64,000 bases of DNA from Nocardiopsis ansamitocini (GTDB taxonomy: Bacteria; Actinomycetota; Actinomycetes; Streptosporangiales; Streptosporangiaceae): the NCBI RefSeq assembly GCF_030268225.1, contig NZ_BSQG01000002.1, positions 1 through 64,000 on the forward strand, in the 5' to 3' direction. Position 1 is the stretch's first letter. Every line of letters begins with the position of its first letter. Positions 30,258-40,242 of the stretch are shown here, piece after piece. A program made the position numbers and the translations under genes. The notes beneath the pieces are model-generated. The model worked only from the letters and a program-made list of their open reading frames with translations, searched no databases and was not told where the DNA came from.

Positions 30258-32183
30258 TCAGATGTTGTGCGACTGCTGTTTGATCCGGTTGGTGAGCTCG
30301 GTGACCTGGTTGTAGATCGACCGTCGTTCAGCCATCAGCGACCGGATCTTGCGGTCGGCATGCATGACCGTGGTGTGGTCACGTCCTCCGAACTGCTGGC
30401 CGATCTTGGGAAGGGAGAGTTCGGTCAGCTCCCGGCACAGGTACATCGCGATCTGGCGCGCGGTGACCAGGACCCGTGATCGCGAGGTTCCGCACAGGTC
30501 GTCGGCGGTCAGGCCGAAATAGGACGCGGTCTGGGCCATGATCGCCGAGGCGGTGATCTCCGGCAGTTCGTCGCTGGGGATCAAGTCCCGCAGCACGATG
30601 CCGGTCAGGTGCAGGTCCACCGACTGCCGGTTCAGACTGGCGAATGCGGTGACCCTGATCAGGGCCCCCTCCAACTCCCGGATGTTGGTGGAGATCTTGC
30701 TGGCGATGAACTCCAGAACCTCGGGCGGCGCGGCCAACCCTTCCTGAGCGGCCTTCTTGCGCAGAATGGCGATCCGCGTCTCCAGCTCGGGCGGCTGGAC
30801 GTCGGTGATCAGACCCCATTCGAAGCGGTTGCGCAGCCTGTCCTCCAGCGTGACCAGCTGTTTGGGCGGTCGGTCCGAGGAGATCACGATCTGTTTGTTG
30901 GAGTTGTGCAGGGTATTGAAGGTGTGGAAGAACTCCTCCTGCGTCTGCTCCTTGTTCTCCAGGAACTGGATGTCGTCCACCAGGAGCACGTCGATGTCGC
31001 GGTAGCGGCGCCGGAACCCGTCGGCCTTGCCGTCCCGGATCGAGTTGATGAACTCGTTCGTGAACTCCTCGGAGCTGACGTAGCGCACCCGGGCGCCGTC
31101 GTAGAGCCGCTGGGTGTAGTGGCCGATCGCGTGCAGAAGGTGCGTCTTGCCCAGACCGGAGCCCCCATAGATGAACAGGGGGTTGTACGCCTTGGCCGGG
31201 GCTTCGGCGACGGCCACCGCGGCAGCGTGGGCGAAACGGTTGCTCGAACCGATGACAAAGGTGTCGAAGGTGTACTTCGGGTTCAGCCGTCCGGGGCCTA
31301 CGGGCTTGGGGGACTGGTCGCCGTCCGCCTGTTCCGGCCCGCCGGGCGGTGCCTGCCCGGCCTTCTCGCCCTGCTCGGGAGGACCGGGCTGTTCGGTGGG
31401 ACGTGGCGCTCCCCCGGTCTGGGGAGTATCCCAGGAAGCGGTCTCCCATCGGTTGGGGGAATCCCAACGGGGAGAGTCGTCCCAGCTCCGATAGCGGGAC
31501 TCCGGTCCGGGATCGGCCCCGCGGCTCGGAGAAGAGGGAGCGAAGCGCCCCCGGCTCTGGGGCTCCGCGTTCCAGCCGTCGGCGAGCAGGTCCTGCCCGT
31601 GAGGGGGGCGGGGAGAAGGGTTCACGTACTCCCGGTCGCGTTGCTGGTACCCCTGGCCGGACTGCTCTTGGGGCGGTTCCATCGCGGGGGAGGAGGTCTG
31701 GCCGGGGGACGGGGCGTCGGGCAGCAGCATCGGTTGCTGCTGCCAGGCCCCGGCCTGCGCAGTGTCGTGGCCGAACCCCCGAAAAGGCTGCTCGGCAGGG
31801 GAATCCCACTCCGGCTGTTGCTCCTCGCGGGGACGACCGGCCTGATCGGAGGCTGCGGAGTTGTAGGTCGAGGGCGTCGGGGGCAGCGGCAGTGCACCGG
31901 GGGGAGGCGGGGGTTGGACCGCTGTCGGGTCGACGGTGACGGCAACCCGGATCTCCCTGCCCAGCTGCGCGGAGAGCGCCTGACTGATGGCCTGGCGGAG
32001 TCGGGTCTCCAGAATCTCTTTGGCGAATTCGTTGGGGGCAGCCAGCAGTGCGGTGTCCTCGATCAGACCCAGCGGCCTGGTCTGCGGCAGCCATGCCCGC
32101 TGCTGGGGAGGCAGGCTGTTGTTGTCGAGGCTGTCCAGCACGCTCGACCACACCACTGCGAGGTTGACCTGTCCCTCAGACAC
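30258..32183 (-). CDS. dnaA: Chromosomal replication initiator DnaA
   Basis: 641-aa initiator, longer than the 450 aa typical of most bacteria because of a linker rich in Pro, Gln, Ser and Arg (about residues 95-300), as in Streptomyces. Domain I begins [14 protein letters not shown]. Domain III (AAA+) has Walker [19 protein letters not shown] and Walker [21 protein letters not shown]. Domain IV has the DNA-binding signature [19 protein letters not shown]. The GTG at 32183 has AGG about 9 nt upstream. It is flanked by DnaA boxes on both sides, consistent with autoregulation. Confidence 0.97.
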   Translation of the reverse strand: MSEGQVNLAVVWSSVLDSLDNNSLPPQQRAWLPQTRPLGLIEDTALLAAPNEFAKEILETRLRQAISQALSAQLGREIRVAVTVDPTAVQPPPPPGALPLPPTPSTYNSAASDQAGRPREEQQPEWDSPAEQPFRGFGHDTAQAGAWQQQPMLLPDAPSPGQTSSPAMEPPQEQSGQGYQQRDREYVNPSPRPPHGQDLLADGWNAEPQSRGRFAPSSPSRGADPGPESRYRSWDDSPRWDSPNRWETASWDTPQTGGAPRPTEQPGPPEQGEKAGQAPPGGPEQADGDQSPKPVGPGRLNPKYTFDTFVIGSSNRFAHAAAVAVAEAPAKAYNPLFIYGGSGLGKTHLLHAIGHYTQRLYDGARVRYVSSEEFTNEFINSIRDGKADGFRRRYRDIDVLLVDDIQFLENKEQTQEEFFHTFNTLHNSNKQIVISSDRPPKQLVTLEDRLRNRFEWGLITDVQPPELETRIAILRKKAAQEGLAAPPEVLEFIASKISTNIRELEGALIRVTAFASLNRQSVDLHLTGIVLRDLIPSDELPEITASAIMAQTASYFGLTADDLCGTSRSRVLVTARQIAMYLCRELTELSLPKIGQQFGGRDHTTVMHADRKIRSLMAERRSIYNQVTELTNRIKQQSHNI

Positions 32184-32969
32184 GGTGACCTGCCATGGTT
32201 CGCCCCTTCTAGCGGTTTCCTGCCGGTTCGGTCCCCGTCTCTACAGGGGTTCACGGTCGTCCGCGTGTTCAAGCGCGAGCGACCCATTGTCTCGGTAACC
32301 CGGGGTGGCTTCTCCCCCTCACGCGCGAGTAGGAAACCGCGAGACCAAAACGTGATTACGAACGGTGTTCTGTGGGTAACTCGCGGTTTTTTGTGGATAC
32401 GGCTGTGCATGGCGAACCGGCCTCCGTTCCCTCGCCCGACCCCGGTTTTCGCCGCTGTCCACAGTTCACGCTCGTCATCCACAAGTTATCCACCGCTTTA
32501 TCCACAGCTTCGCAGATAGTTGTCCACAGGGTGTGGTTATCCACAATCTCCTGATGGGGAGGTGTGGGTTCTCGATCCGGTTACCCTGTGGAGGCGGGTT
32601 GACTATGTCAGGACCCTTCTTCGTGCACAGTCGACGTTATCCACAGCTTAGGTCTCCTGCGGGAGGCTCCACAGTCTGTGGACAAGGGTTGTCCACAGAC
32701 CAAGCAGTCGGTGGAAAACTTCGTCGACCGAAGGGGTGGATTTGACCAGTCCACACGCAGCCCGTATGTTCTCTATGCTTACGTCGATATCTGTATGTGC
32801 CTCGGCGCGCCGTGATCCGGATTCGTGATCCGCGTGCCACACGACGGCATCGACCTGAGCGGGCGATGTTCCAGCTGAGCGTCCCCGCGACAGCAGCAGG
32901 AATATGCACGGTGACGACGACGTCGGCACCGAACCGCCGTAGTACCTCTTAAACGCCCTGGAGTCAGTA
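32184..32969. other. dnaA-rpmH divergent intergenic region with a second DnaA-box cluster
   Basis: Six exact boxes: TTATCCACA at 32498, 32537 and 32637; TTGTCCACA at 32520 and 32689; TGTGGACAA at 32677. Near-matches lie at 32371, 32392, 32455, 32475 and 32486. The cluster should include the dnaA promoter region, though I could not fix its -35/-10, and it ends just before the rpmH promoter (32742). It may act in dnaA autoregulation or as the second half of a bipartite origin. No gene is supported. Confidence 0.8.
32742..32770 (+). promoter_or_regulatory. rpmH promoter
   Basis: A -35 box TTGACC (32742-32747) and a -10 box TATGTT (32765-32770) at 17-bp spacing, reading toward rpmH. A second -10-like TATGCT follows at 32774. 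The leader to the rpmH start would be about 190 nt. Confidence 0.7.
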
Positions 32970-33113
32970 GTGAGCAAGCGTACGTACCAGCCGAACAACC
33001 GGCGTCGCGCGAAGGTCCACGGCTTCCGGCTGCGCATGCGCACCCGTGCGGGGCGCGCGATCATCGCGGCGCGCCGGCGCAAGGGCCGTGAGGCCCTGAC
33101 CGTCAGCCACTAA
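32970..33113 (+). CDS. rpmH: 50S ribosomal protein L34
   Basis: A 47-aa, very basic ribosomal protein: [20 protein letters not shown] at the start, then [19 protein letters not shown], the universal L34 pattern. The GTG start at 32970 follows GGAG. It is first in the conserved rpmH-rnpA-yidD-yidC-khpB order next to the origin. It is easily missed because of its length. Confidence 0.97.
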   Translation: MSKRTYQPNNRRRAKVHGFRLRMRTRAGRAIIAARRRKGREALTVSH

Positions 33114-33136
33114 CCGCTACGAGTCTTTCGTCACAA

Positions 33137-33169
33137 CGGACCGGCCTGCCCGCTTCGGCAGCCGGTCCG
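33137..33169 (+). terminator. Hairpin/attenuator between rpmH and rnpA
   Basis: 33137-33150 pairs with 33157-33169 (13 bp, one bulged C, 6-nt loop) and is followed by ATTGTTGTGTT. It lies 24 bp after the rpmH stop and probably makes much of the transcript end after L34, matching the low need for RNase P protein. Confidence 0.65.
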
Positions 33170-33198
33170 ATTGTTGTGTTCTGGGGTGTTCAGGTCCG

Positions 33199-33669
33199 AT
33201 GTTGTCCCCGCGCAACCGAATCCGGCGCAGCGCCGAGTTCGGTCTCGTCATGCGCAAGGGGCGTCGGGCCGGCCGGGACGCCCTTACGGTCGTGTTGCTT
33301 GTCCAACCGTTGAGCGAGACCGCTCCGGTTCGGACCCCGGCCAGTCCTGCCTCTTCATCACCGGTCGCCGAGCAGCCCCGAGTCGGCTTCATCGTGAGCA
33401 AGGCCGTCGGGGGAGCGGTTGTACGCAAGCGTGTACAGCGCAAACTCCGCCATCTGATGCGGGATCGGGTCGCCGAACTCCCTACGGGTAGCCTGCTAGT
33501 TGTGCGGGCCAAACCCGCTTCCGCGATCCTTGGGCACGATGCTCTGGCCGCCCAGCTGGACGGCGCGCTCGCTTCGGTGCAGCGCCCCCGCAGACCATCG
33601 GCCCAACGTGGCCGCGTGCCTCGTGGGGCCGCGTCCGCTTCAGCCGGTGGAGAACAGTCGATCCAATGA
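33199..33669 (+). CDS. rnpA: Ribonuclease P protein component
   Basis: 156-aa protein cofactor of RNase P, which trims tRNA 5' ends. The start [20 protein letters not shown] and the RNA-binding segment [20 protein letters not shown] (about residues 65-85) are diagnostic. An internal insert (about 40-60) and a basic C-terminal tail make it longer than the 120 aa common elsewhere. The stop overlaps the yidD start (ATGA). Confidence 0.95.
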   Translation: MLSPRNRIRRSAEFGLVMRKGRRAGRDALTVVLLVQPLSETAPVRTPASPASSSPVAEQPRVGFIVSKAVGGAVVRKRVQRKLRHLMRDRVAELPTGSLLVVRAKPASAILGHDALAAQLDGALASVQRPRRPSAQRGRVPRGAASASAGGEQSIQ

Positions 33670-33992
33670 CGCACGAGAGACCGAACCCCCTAGCACGGGC
33701 CTTGATCCTGCCGATCAGGGGTTACCAGCGGTTCATCAGCCCGCTGTTCCCGCCGGTCTGTCGTTTCTATCCTTCGTGCAGCAGTTATGCCGTCGAGGCA
33801 TTGCAGGTGCACGGGGCGCTCCGCGGGTTGTGGCTGACGGTCCGGAGAATCGGCCGGTGCCACCCGTTCCATCCGGGTGGACTCGATCCGGTCCCACCGC
33901 GCAAGGGCGAGACCGCCGCAGGGTCGGTCCAAGAGACCAGTGATCCGAGACCCGGTGGCGGCGAGTCCGCCCCCGGGGCCTCGGATCTGTGA
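33666..33992 (+). CDS. yidD: Membrane protein insertion efficiency factor YidD
   Basis: 108-aa small protein with the YidD core [20 protein letters not shown] followed by [10 protein letters not shown] and [15 protein letters not shown], three Cys residues placed as in the family. It is thought to help membrane protein insertion together with YidC. It overlaps rnpA by 4 bp and precedes yidC by 25 bp. The last 30 residues are variable. Confidence 0.95.
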   Translation: MTHERPNPLARALILPIRGYQRFISPLFPPVCRFYPSCSSYAVEALQVHGALRGLWLTVRRIGRCHPFHPGGLDPVPPRKGETAAGSVQETSDPRPGGGESAPGASDL

Positions 33993-34017
33993 TTCGGAGA
34001 GTCAAGGGAGTTAGCCG

Positions 34018-34938
34018 GTGCTGGACTGGCTGTACAACATTGTCGGCACGGTGCTGGTCTGGATCCATTCCGGTCTCAGCACCTTTCTCGACCCGGACAG
34101 TGGGTGGGCGTGGGGTCTCTCCATCGTCACGCTGACCGTTCTCATGCGCGTCGTCATGATTCCGCTGTTCATCAAGCAGATGAACACGCAGCGCAAGATG
34201 CAGGACATTCAGCCGCAGGTGCTGAAGATCAGGGAGAAGTACAAGAACGACAAGCAGCGTCTCCAGCAGGAGACGATGAAGCTCTACCAGGAGAGCGGCA
34301 CCAACCCGATCATGGGCTGCCTGCCGCTGCTGCTGCAGATGCCGGTCTTCTTCGCCCTGTTCAGCGTGCTGCGCAGTGTGGCCCAAGGAGAGGCGCAGTA
34401 CGGTTTCACCGCCGAACTCGCAGACAGCGCTCGTAGCGCCCTTGTCTTCCACGCTCCGATCGCCGCGCAGTTCACCACTTCTGCGCAAGAGCTGGAGCAG
34501 TTCGGCGCCGACCCGATCATGGCCAAGGTCGTCATCGTCATCGCCTGCGTCATCATGGGTGCCACGACCTTCCTGACCATGCGGCAGAGCATGAACCGTA
34601 CGCTCAAGCAGCCGGGCATGGCCGACAACCCGATGATGCAGACGCAGAAGATCATGATGTACCTCGCCCCGGCGTTCGGCCTCTTCGGCTTGAGCATGCC
34701 CATCGGCGTTCTGCTCTACTGGGTCACCTCCAACATCTGGACCATGGGGCAGCAGCACCTGCTCTACCGCAACTTCCCGGCTCCCGGCGAGGAGCCCAAG
34801 CCGGCTGCGGCGAGCACCGGGAAGGGACTCTTCGGCAAACGCAAGGCGGAAGAGCCGCCCGCGCCGGTGGAACGGCCTAAGATCGAGCGTAGGCAGCCGA
34901 AGAAGCAGACCAGGTCCAAGCGAACCGGTGACAAGTAA
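34018..34938 (+). CDS. yidC: Membrane protein insertase YidC
   Basis: 306-aa insertase of the YidC/Oxa1/Alb3 family. It lacks the large periplasmic domain of proteobacterial YidC. The first transmembrane segment is near residues 1-20, then WAWGLSIVTLTVLMRVVMIP with the conserved hydrophilic-groove Arg. NPIMGCLPLLLQMPVFFALF and further helices near 175-250 follow. The C-terminal 60 residues are basic and could contact ribosomes. GTG start at 34018 with GGGAG upstream. Confidence 0.95.
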   Translation: MLDWLYNIVGTVLVWIHSGLSTFLDPDSGWAWGLSIVTLTVLMRVVMIPLFIKQMNTQRKMQDIQPQVLKIREKYKNDKQRLQQETMKLYQESGTNPIMGCLPLLLQMPVFFALFSVLRSVAQGEAQYGFTAELADSARSALVFHAPIAAQFTTSAQELEQFGADPIMAKVVIVIACVIMGATTFLTMRQSMNRTLKQPGMADNPMMQTQKIMMYLAPAFGLFGLSMPIGVLLYWVTSNIWTMGQQHLLYRNFPAPGEEPKPAAASTGKGLFGKRKAEEPPAPVERPKIERRQPKKQTRSKRTGDK

Positions 34939-35057
34939 GGTCCGGCTCTTCCCGGAGTAGTCCTCTGTGCAGTCGCCATACTCAAACGACCATGGCGCAG
35001 GCGAAAGCCCCCGATGCGCGCGGTGCGCAGGACCGTGACATAAGGAGAAACCCCGCT

Positions 35058-35627
35058 GTGAGCGACAGCAACACCGAAGGCGCGGAGGAGACTGGCGCCG
35101 CCGTGGCAGTGGCCGAGGCGCCCGAGGAGGCGGTCAAGGAGACTGCCGCCGGTGGCGCGGAGGTTGATGTCGAGGAGCTTGAGAACGAAGGCGACATCGC
35201 CGCCGACTACATCGAGGGCCTGCTTGACATCGCCGACTTCGACGGCGACATCGACATGGATGTTGAGGGGGACCGTGCGATGGTCTCCGTTGTCGGTGCC
35301 ACCCTGGACGAACTGATAGGGGAGAAGGGAGAGGTCCTGGAGGCACTTCAGGAGCTCACCCGACTCGCCGTGCACCGCGCGACCGGGGAACGCAGCCGTC
35401 TGATGCTGGACATCGGAGGGTTTCGTGACTCTCGCCGCAAGACTCTGACCAAGCTGGGCGCCGAAGCGGCGAACGAGGTCAAGAAAACGGGTGAGGTCAA
35501 ACCCCTCAACCCGATGACTCCGTTCGAGCGCAAGGTCGTGCATGATGCGATTGCTGCGGCCGGCCTGCGCAGCGAGTCGGAGGGCGAGGAGCCCAACCGC
35601 TATGTCGTAGTGCATCCCGCGGACTAA
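35058..35627 (+). CDS. khpB: KH-R3H RNA-binding protein KhpB (Jag/SpoIIIJ-associated)
   Basis: 189-aa RNA-binding protein. After an acidic, Ala-rich N-terminus (about 60 residues) come a KH domain (MVSVVGATLDELIGEKGEVL) and an R3H domain (MTPFERKVVHDAIAAAGL). It lacks the separate Jag_N domain of firmicutes. The GTG at 35058 is preceded by AAGGAG and is preferred to an in-frame start 66 nt upstream that lacks a site. It always accompanies yidC; its job is post-transcriptional and not well defined. Confidence 0.92.
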   Translation: MSDSNTEGAEETGAAVAVAEAPEEAVKETAAGGAEVDVEELENEGDIAADYIEGLLDIADFDGDIDMDVEGDRAMVSVVGATLDELIGEKGEVLEALQELTRLAVHRATGERSRLMLDIGGFRDSRRKTLTKLGAEAANEVKKTGEVKPLNPMTPFERKVVHDAIAAAGLRSESEGEEPNRYVVVHPAD

Positions 35628-35668
35628 GCCCTTGGGCACATCAGCTGGTGTGCACCGTGTAAGAGAAC

Positions 35669-35704
35669 AGCGCCCTCCACACACATAGGATCGTGGGGGG
35701 CGCT
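35669..35704 (+). terminator. Terminator after khpB
   Basis: 12-bp stem (35669-35680 with 35693-35704, one G-U type mismatch) with a 12-nt loop, followed by a short T-containing run. It closes the rpmH-khpB run 40 bp after the khpB stop. Confidence 0.65.
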
Positions 35705-35786
35705 TTCGCGTTTTGTCGATCTGTTGATTGAACTGCTGTTGTGAACTGTTCCTGGTAATGCTCCGTAAAGGCCGAGGTGGTAACTG

Positions 35787-36491
35787 ATGACCGGGCATGT
35801 TGTCCCGTCCGAAGGTGCGCGGGAGTTGTTCGGTGAGGCGTTGCCCGTGGCTCAGCGGTACGCCGACCTCCTGGCGGACGCAGGAGTCCAGCGCGGGCTG
35901 ATCGGCCCCCGGGAGGTGCCGCGTTTGTGGGAGCGGCACCTGATGAACTGCGCCGTGATCGAGGAACTGCTCCCCAAGGGGGCGGACGTGGTGGACATCG
36001 GTTCCGGAGCGGGTCTCCCCGGGCTGGTGTTAGGGATCTTGCGCCCCGATCTATCGGTCACCCTGCTGGAGCCGTTGCTGAGGCGCACCGTTTTCTTGCA
36101 GGAGTGCGTGGATCTGCTGAACCTGGAGAACGTGACGGTGCGCAGGGGGCGCGCCGAAGAAGTCAAAAAAGTTGTTCGAGCTGACTTCGTCACCGCCCGA
36201 GCGGTAGCTCCGCTACCGCGACTCGCCGGGTGGGCACTGCCTTTGCTGCGAAAAGGGGGCAGTCTCCTGGCCTTGAAAGGCGAACAGGCAGAAGCAGAAC
36301 TTGAGGCCGCACGCGCAGATTTGTCCAAACAGCGTCCCTGCGTCGCAGATGTGATTTGGGTAGGGCGCGGTAAAGTCGATCCCGCTACCACGGTCGTTCG
36401 CGTCACGGTCACAACCGAGACCGACCAGGCGACCCCGTCCAGATCCCAGCGCGCGGCGGACGGCAGGAAGAAGCGCGGACGGAAGAGGTGA
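35787..36491 (+). CDS. rsmG: 16S rRNA (guanine527-N7) methyltransferase
   Basis: 234-aa methyltransferase (GidB/RsmG) that methylates G527 in 16S rRNA; its loss gives low-level streptomycin resistance in several bacteria. The SAM site is VVDIGSGAGLPGLVLGILRP near residues 70-90. VPRLWERHLMNCAVIEEL and FVTARAVAPLPRLAGWALPL are family matches. A basic C-terminal tail is present. The stop overlaps the first possible parA start as GTGA. Confidence 0.94.
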   Translation: MTGHVVPSEGARELFGEALPVAQRYADLLADAGVQRGLIGPREVPRLWERHLMNCAVIEELLPKGADVVDIGSGAGLPGLVLGILRPDLSVTLLEPLLRRTVFLQECVDLLNLENVTVRRGRAEEVKKVVRADFVTARAVAPLPRLAGWALPLLRKGGSLLALKGEQAEAELEAARADLSKQRPCVADVIWVGRGKVDPATTVVRVTVTTETDQATPSRSQRAADGRKKRGRKR

Positions 36492-37690
36492 ACTCATTCG
36501 TGCCTTACCACCACTCTGATGGCACCTATGTTTCACGTGAAACCACCCCCGAAGCTGGCTCCCAATCCCAGTCCGCCCCCCATGTTTCACGTGAAACATT
36601 CTTGGCGGGCCAGACCTTCAGCGACATGACCGCTGAAGCCGACATGTCTGAGGCTCATGTTTCACGTGAAACTAACTTGGATCACAGCGATGGCTACAGC
36701 GGGACTCGCACCGGCAGTCATAGTGGCGGGAGTCGCGTTGTGACGCCCCCCGTTCCGGAGTACGACGGAGGGCTTAACGGTGGCCCCGACTCGGATTCGG
36801 ACGCGGGAGGAGATCTGGAGTTCGACACTCCGATCGCCCGAGCTGCCCGAGTGGCGATGACCGTACGGGGTCAGGGAGATGAGACCTGGCCCCGGCCGGG
36901 GCGGTGTCGAATCATGAGCGTTGCCAACCAAAAGGGCGGTGTTGGTAAAACCACCACCACGGTGAATCTCGCCGTCTCCCTGGCCATGCATGGCAATCGA
37001 GTTCTCGTAGTGGACCTCGACCCGCAGGGCAACGCGTCCACAGCCTTGGGTATGGAACGCACCGCGGACTCCCGGTCGATCTATCATTGCCTGGTAGAGG
37101 ATGAAAATCTTCGGGAGCTTGCCCGCCCGGTGCCCGATGTCCCCAACCTCTGGTGCGTGCCGGCAACGATTGATCTGGCTGGCGCTGAGATCGAACTGGT
37201 TTCCTTGGTGGCCCGTGAATCCCGCCTCAAGCGGGCGTTCGCCGCCTACGACTACGACGAGCTCGACTACATCCTGATTGACTGCCCTCCTTCGCTGGGC
37301 CTGTTGACCGTCAATGCGATGGTGGCCTGTGAAGAGGTACTGATTCCCATTCAGTGTGAGTACTACGCACTGGAAGGAGTTGGGCAGTTGCTCCGCAATA
37401 TCGAGTTGGTTCGGTCGCACCTGAACCCCGAGCTCGCCATCTCCACGATTCTGCTCACGATGTACGACGGCCGCACCCGGCTGGCATCTCAAGTGGCGGA
37501 AGAAGTGCGCGGCCACTTCGGTGAGCTTGTACTCAAGACACTCGTGCCCCGGAGCGTCCGTGTTTCCGAGGCGCCGAGTTACGGGCAATCGGTGATGACC
37601 TATGACCCAGGTTCCACCGGGGCGGTGGCCTATATGGAGGCCGCCCGTGAATTGGCCTTCAGGGCGCAGGCACTCGTCGGCAACCGTTGA
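36488..37690 (+). CDS. parA: Chromosome-partitioning ATPase ParA (Soj)
   Basis: Walker-type ATPase that moves origin regions with ParB. The deviant Walker A is [33 protein letters not shown] and [20 protein letters not shown] are family blocks. Two starts are possible. GTG 36488 overlaps the rsmG stop (GTGA) and gives 400 aa with a low-complexity N-terminus in which three parS sites are read as VSRET. GTG 36740 has GGGAG at 7-nt spacing and gives 316 aa, leaving the parS sites in an untranslated leader. I keep the longer form because the three parS copies share one reading frame. Confidence 0.93.
   Translation: MNSFVPYHHSDGTYVSRETTPEAGSQSQSAPHVSRETFLAGQTFSDMTAEADMSEAHVSRETNLDHSDGYSGTRTGSHSGGSRVVTPPVPEYDGGLNGGPDSDSDAGGDLEFDTPIARAARVAMTVRGQGDETWPRPGRCRIMSVANQKGGVGKTTTTVNLAVSLAMHGNRVLVVDLDPQGNASTALGMERTADSRSIYHCLVEDENLRELARPVPDVPNLWCVPATIDLAGAEIELVSLVARESRLKRAFAAYDYDELDYILIDCPPSLGLLTVNAMVACEEVLIPIQCEYYALEGVGQLLRNIELVRSHLNPELAISTILLTMYDGRTRLASQVAEEVRGHFGELVLKTLVPRSVRVSEAPSYGQSVMTYDPGSTGAVAYMEAARELAFRAQALVGNR
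36530..36672. other. parS: Cluster of three parS sites
   Basis: GTTTCACGTGAAAC occurs at 36530-36543, 36584-36597 and 36659-36672; the second is the full TGTTTCACGTGAAACA. Spacings are 54 and 75 bp, both multiples of three, so each encodes VSRET in the parA frame. This is probably the main ParB loading site near the origin. Confidence 0.95.
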
Positions 37691-37709
37691 TGCGATCGGA
37701 AGGGAGACG

Positions 37710-38696
37710 GTGTTGAGTCAGCAGCGGCGCGGTCTTGGTAAGGGACTGGGCGCGCTCATCCCGCAGGGCCCTCCACCGGGGGCGGTCAACACATCCGCGC
37801 CAACGGATCCTGAAGAACGGGATTCCACCCCATTCACGAGGGGGCCGAGCGGCTCCGTGGAGACGGTAGCGCCCAGACATGTCGATGGCGCCTACCTTGA
37901 GGAGATCGCACTTACCGCGGTCACCCCCAACCCCAGACAGCCACGACACCACTTCGACGAGGACGCGCTCGCAGAGCTGAAAGAGTCCATCGCCGAGGTG
38001 GGACTCCTCCAGCCCATCGTCGTCCGCAAACTGGACGGCGATGACAAGTACGAGCTGATCATGGGGGAGCGGCGGTGGCGGGCCAGTAAAGAGGCGGGTC
38101 TACAGCGCATCCCGGCAATCGTTCGGGAGACCAACGATGACGAGATGCTCCGGGACGCGCTTCTGGAGAACCTGCACCGCCAGCAGCTCAATCCCCTTGA
38201 GGAAGCTGCCGCCTACCAGCAGTTGCTGGACGACTTCGGGGCGACCCACGATGAGCTCGCAAAGCGAATCGGTCGGTCGCGTCCGCACATCAGCAACACG
38301 CTCAGACTGCTGAATCTTTCCCCTGCAGTCCAACGCAGGGTTGCCGCGGGCGTCATTACCGCTGGGCACGCGCGGGCACTGCTCTCCGTCGAGGACTCAG
38401 CTGTGCAGGACCGTCTGGCACAACGGATCGTGGCAGAGGGATTGTCGGTGCGTGCGCTGGAAGAGATCATCACCCTCGGAGACGACGAGGGTGAGCCTGT
38501 TGAGCGCCGGAAACCGGTCCGTCAGGAATCGTCACCGCAAATCGAGGAGTTGGCAAGTCGTCTTTCCGACGTCTTCGATACCCGGGTGAAGGTCAACATG
38601 GGCCGGAACAAGGGGCGAATCGTCGTGGAGTTCGCCACGATGGACGACCTGGAACGGATCATCTCGACGATGGCGCCGGAGCAGAATCCCATCTGA
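37710..38696 (+). CDS. parB: Chromosome-partitioning protein ParB (Spo0J)
   Basis: 328-aa CTP-dependent clamp that loads at parS and spreads along the origin region. N-terminal [13 protein letters not shown], which ends the ParA-interacting segment; [20 protein letters not shown]; the CTP-binding [34 protein letters not shown]; and the helix-turn-helix [20 protein letters not shown] are all present. Start is GTG 37710 or TTG 37713; the AAGGGAG site is 3 or 6 nt away, so TTG may be the true start. It follows parA by 19 bp and ends at a strong terminator. Confidence 0.95.
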   Translation: MLSQQRRGLGKGLGALIPQGPPPGAVNTSAPTDPEERDSTPFTRGPSGSVETVAPRHVDGAYLEEIALTAVTPNPRQPRHHFDEDALAELKESIAEVGLLQPIVVRKLDGDDKYELIMGERRWRASKEAGLQRIPAIVRETNDDEMLRDALLENLHRQQLNPLEEAAAYQQLLDDFGATHDELAKRIGRSRPHISNTLRLLNLSPAVQRRVAAGVITAGHARALLSVEDSAVQDRLAQRIVAEGLSVRALEEIITLGDDEGEPVERRKPVRQESSPQIEELASRLSDVFDTRVKVNMGRNKGRIVVEFATMDDLERIISTMAPEQNPI

Positions 38697-38716
38697 TCGT
38701 GCGGACCTGTCGATAC

Positions 38717-38760
38717 AACCAGAAGTGGCCCCAGGGAATCCCCTGGGGCCACTTCTGGTT
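38717..38760. terminator. Convergent terminator between parB and trxA
   Basis: A perfect 20-bp stem (38717-38736 with 38741-38760) with a 4-nt loop, 20 bp after the parB stop and 86 bp after the trxA stop on the other strand. It can serve both transcripts. Confidence 0.85.
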
Positions 38761-38846
38761 TGGTGCGCCACCGCGCCTCGGTCGGGCGTCGGAACCTGTT
38801 GCGGTCCGGCCGTTCCAGGACGTCTTCGCCGCAGCCCATCGATGTC

Positions 38847-39170
38847 TTACAGGTGCTCTTCCAGCTCCTGCAGAATGAGCCGCTTGGGCTTGGCGCCGAC
38901 GAGCTGCTTCACGACCTCACCGTTCTTGTACAGGTTCAGTGTGGGCAGGCCCATGACTTCGTACTCGCGCACGGTGTCCTGGTTCTGGTCGGCGTTGAGC
39001 TTGACGATGACGAGCTTGCCCTCCTGCTCCTCGGCGATCTGGTCGAGCACCGGGGCCAGCATCTTGCACGGACCGCACCAGTCGGCCCAGAAGTCCACCA
39101 GGACGGGCAGGTCGTTTTGGAGGACGACCTCGTCGAAGGTTGCGTCGGTGACTTCTTGAAGGTTGCTCAT
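38847..39170 (-). CDS. trxA: Thioredoxin
   Basis: 107-aa thioredoxin with the active site WADWCGPCKMLAPVLDQIAE (Cys about 31 and 34) and the cis-Pro region EVMGLPTLNLYKNGE. ATG 39170 follows GAGGAG. It is reduced by the thioredoxin reductase encoded 68 bp upstream in the same transcript. Confidence 0.97.
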   Translation of the reverse strand: MSNLQEVTDATFDEVVLQNDLPVLVDFWADWCGPCKMLAPVLDQIAEEQEGKLVIVKLNADQNQDTVREYEVMGLPTLNLYKNGEVVKQLVGAKPKRLILQELEEHL

Positions 39171-39238
39171 CTGGTGTGCTCCTCGTGTTCGGTGATGAAA
39201 GAGAGAAAAGGGGGTGCCGTCGTGCGTCCGTGAACGGC

Positions 39239-40180
39239 TCAGCCGGCGAGGTCGGCCAGTTCCGCGAGGTGGCGCTCGGCGTCCAGGGCGGCGGAACAAC
39301 CGGTGCCGGCCGCGGTGATGGCCTGCCGGTAGCTGTGGTCGACCACGTCACCACAGGCGAAGACACCAGGGATGTTGGTGGCGGTAGTGGGGGCGGCGAC
39401 CTTGAGGTACCCCTCGTCGTCCAGGTCCAACTGGCCGTCGAACAGTTCCACCCGCGGGTCGTGGCCGACCGCGATGAACAGACCGGTGATGTCGAGGGTG
39501 CTCTCCTCGCCGGTCTCCCGGTTGCGCAGCCGTACCGCCTCCAGCTTCGTGTCACCGACGACCTCGGTTACTTCGCTGTTCCACACGAAGGAGATCTTCT
39601 CGTTCGCGACGGCGCGGTCCTGCATGATCTTGCTCGCGCGCAGTTCACCGCGGCGGTGGATGATCGTCACGGACCGGGCGAACCGGGTGAGGAAGGTGGC
39701 CTCCTCCATGGCGGTGTCGCCGCCGCCGACAACGGCGATGTCCTGGTCGCGGAAGAAGAATCCGTCACAGGTCGCGCACCAAGAGGTACCGCGCCCGGAG
39801 AGCCGGTCCTCGCCCGGGATGCCGAGCTTGCGGTGCTGGGACCCGGTCGCAACGATCACGGTGTGCGCGTAGAAGGTCTCACTGCCGGCCTTGACGACCT
39901 TGGGCGTCGCGGTCAGGTCGACCTCGGTGACATCGGTGGGGACCAACTCGGCACCGAAGCGCTCCGCCTGCTTGCGCATGTTGTCCATCAGGTCCGGGCC
40001 CATGATGCCATCGGGGAAGCCGGGGAAGTTTTCCACCTCGGTCGTGTTCATCAGCGCGCCGCCAGAGGTGATAGAGCCTTCGAAGACGAGGGGGTTCAGC
40101 TCCGCGCGGGCCGCGTACACGGCGGCGGTGTAGCCTGCGGGCCCTGACCCGATGATGATCACGTTACGGACGTCGCTCAC
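39239..40180 (-). CDS. trxB: Thioredoxin reductase
   Basis: 313-aa low-molecular-weight NADPH-dependent flavoenzyme. FAD motif [20 protein letters not shown] at the N-terminus, the redox-active CATC in [15 protein letters not shown] near residues 130-145, NADPH motif [12 protein letters not shown], and the C-terminal [20 protein letters not shown]. The GTG at 40180 gives the family length; the frame is open upstream but the usual start is here. Its promoter matches the SigR consensus, so induction by thiol oxidation is likely. Confidence 0.97.
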   Translation of the reverse strand: MSDVRNVIIIGSGPAGYTAAVYAARAELNPLVFEGSITSGGALMNTTEVENFPGFPDGIMGPDLMDNMRKQAERFGAELVPTDVTEVDLTATPKVVKAGSETFYAHTVIVATGSQHRKLGIPGEDRLSGRGTSWCATCDGFFFRDQDIAVVGGGDTAMEEATFLTRFARSVTIIHRRGELRASKIMQDRAVANEKISFVWNSEVTEVVGDTKLEAVRLRNRETGEESTLDITGLFIAVGHDPRVELFDGQLDLDDEGYLKVAAPTTATNIPGVFACGDVVDHSYRQAITAAGTGCSAALDAERHLAELADLAG

Positions 40181-40242
40181 AGCTCTTAGACCCCTTGAAG
40201 ACTCGTATCCGTCCGCCCCGTGGATGGGAAGGACCTTCACTT

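Noticed and set aside
30609-32519. A 636-codon plus-strand frame antisense to dnaA
   Set aside because: Mirror of the biased dnaA codons, ending inside the DnaA-box cluster; not a gene.
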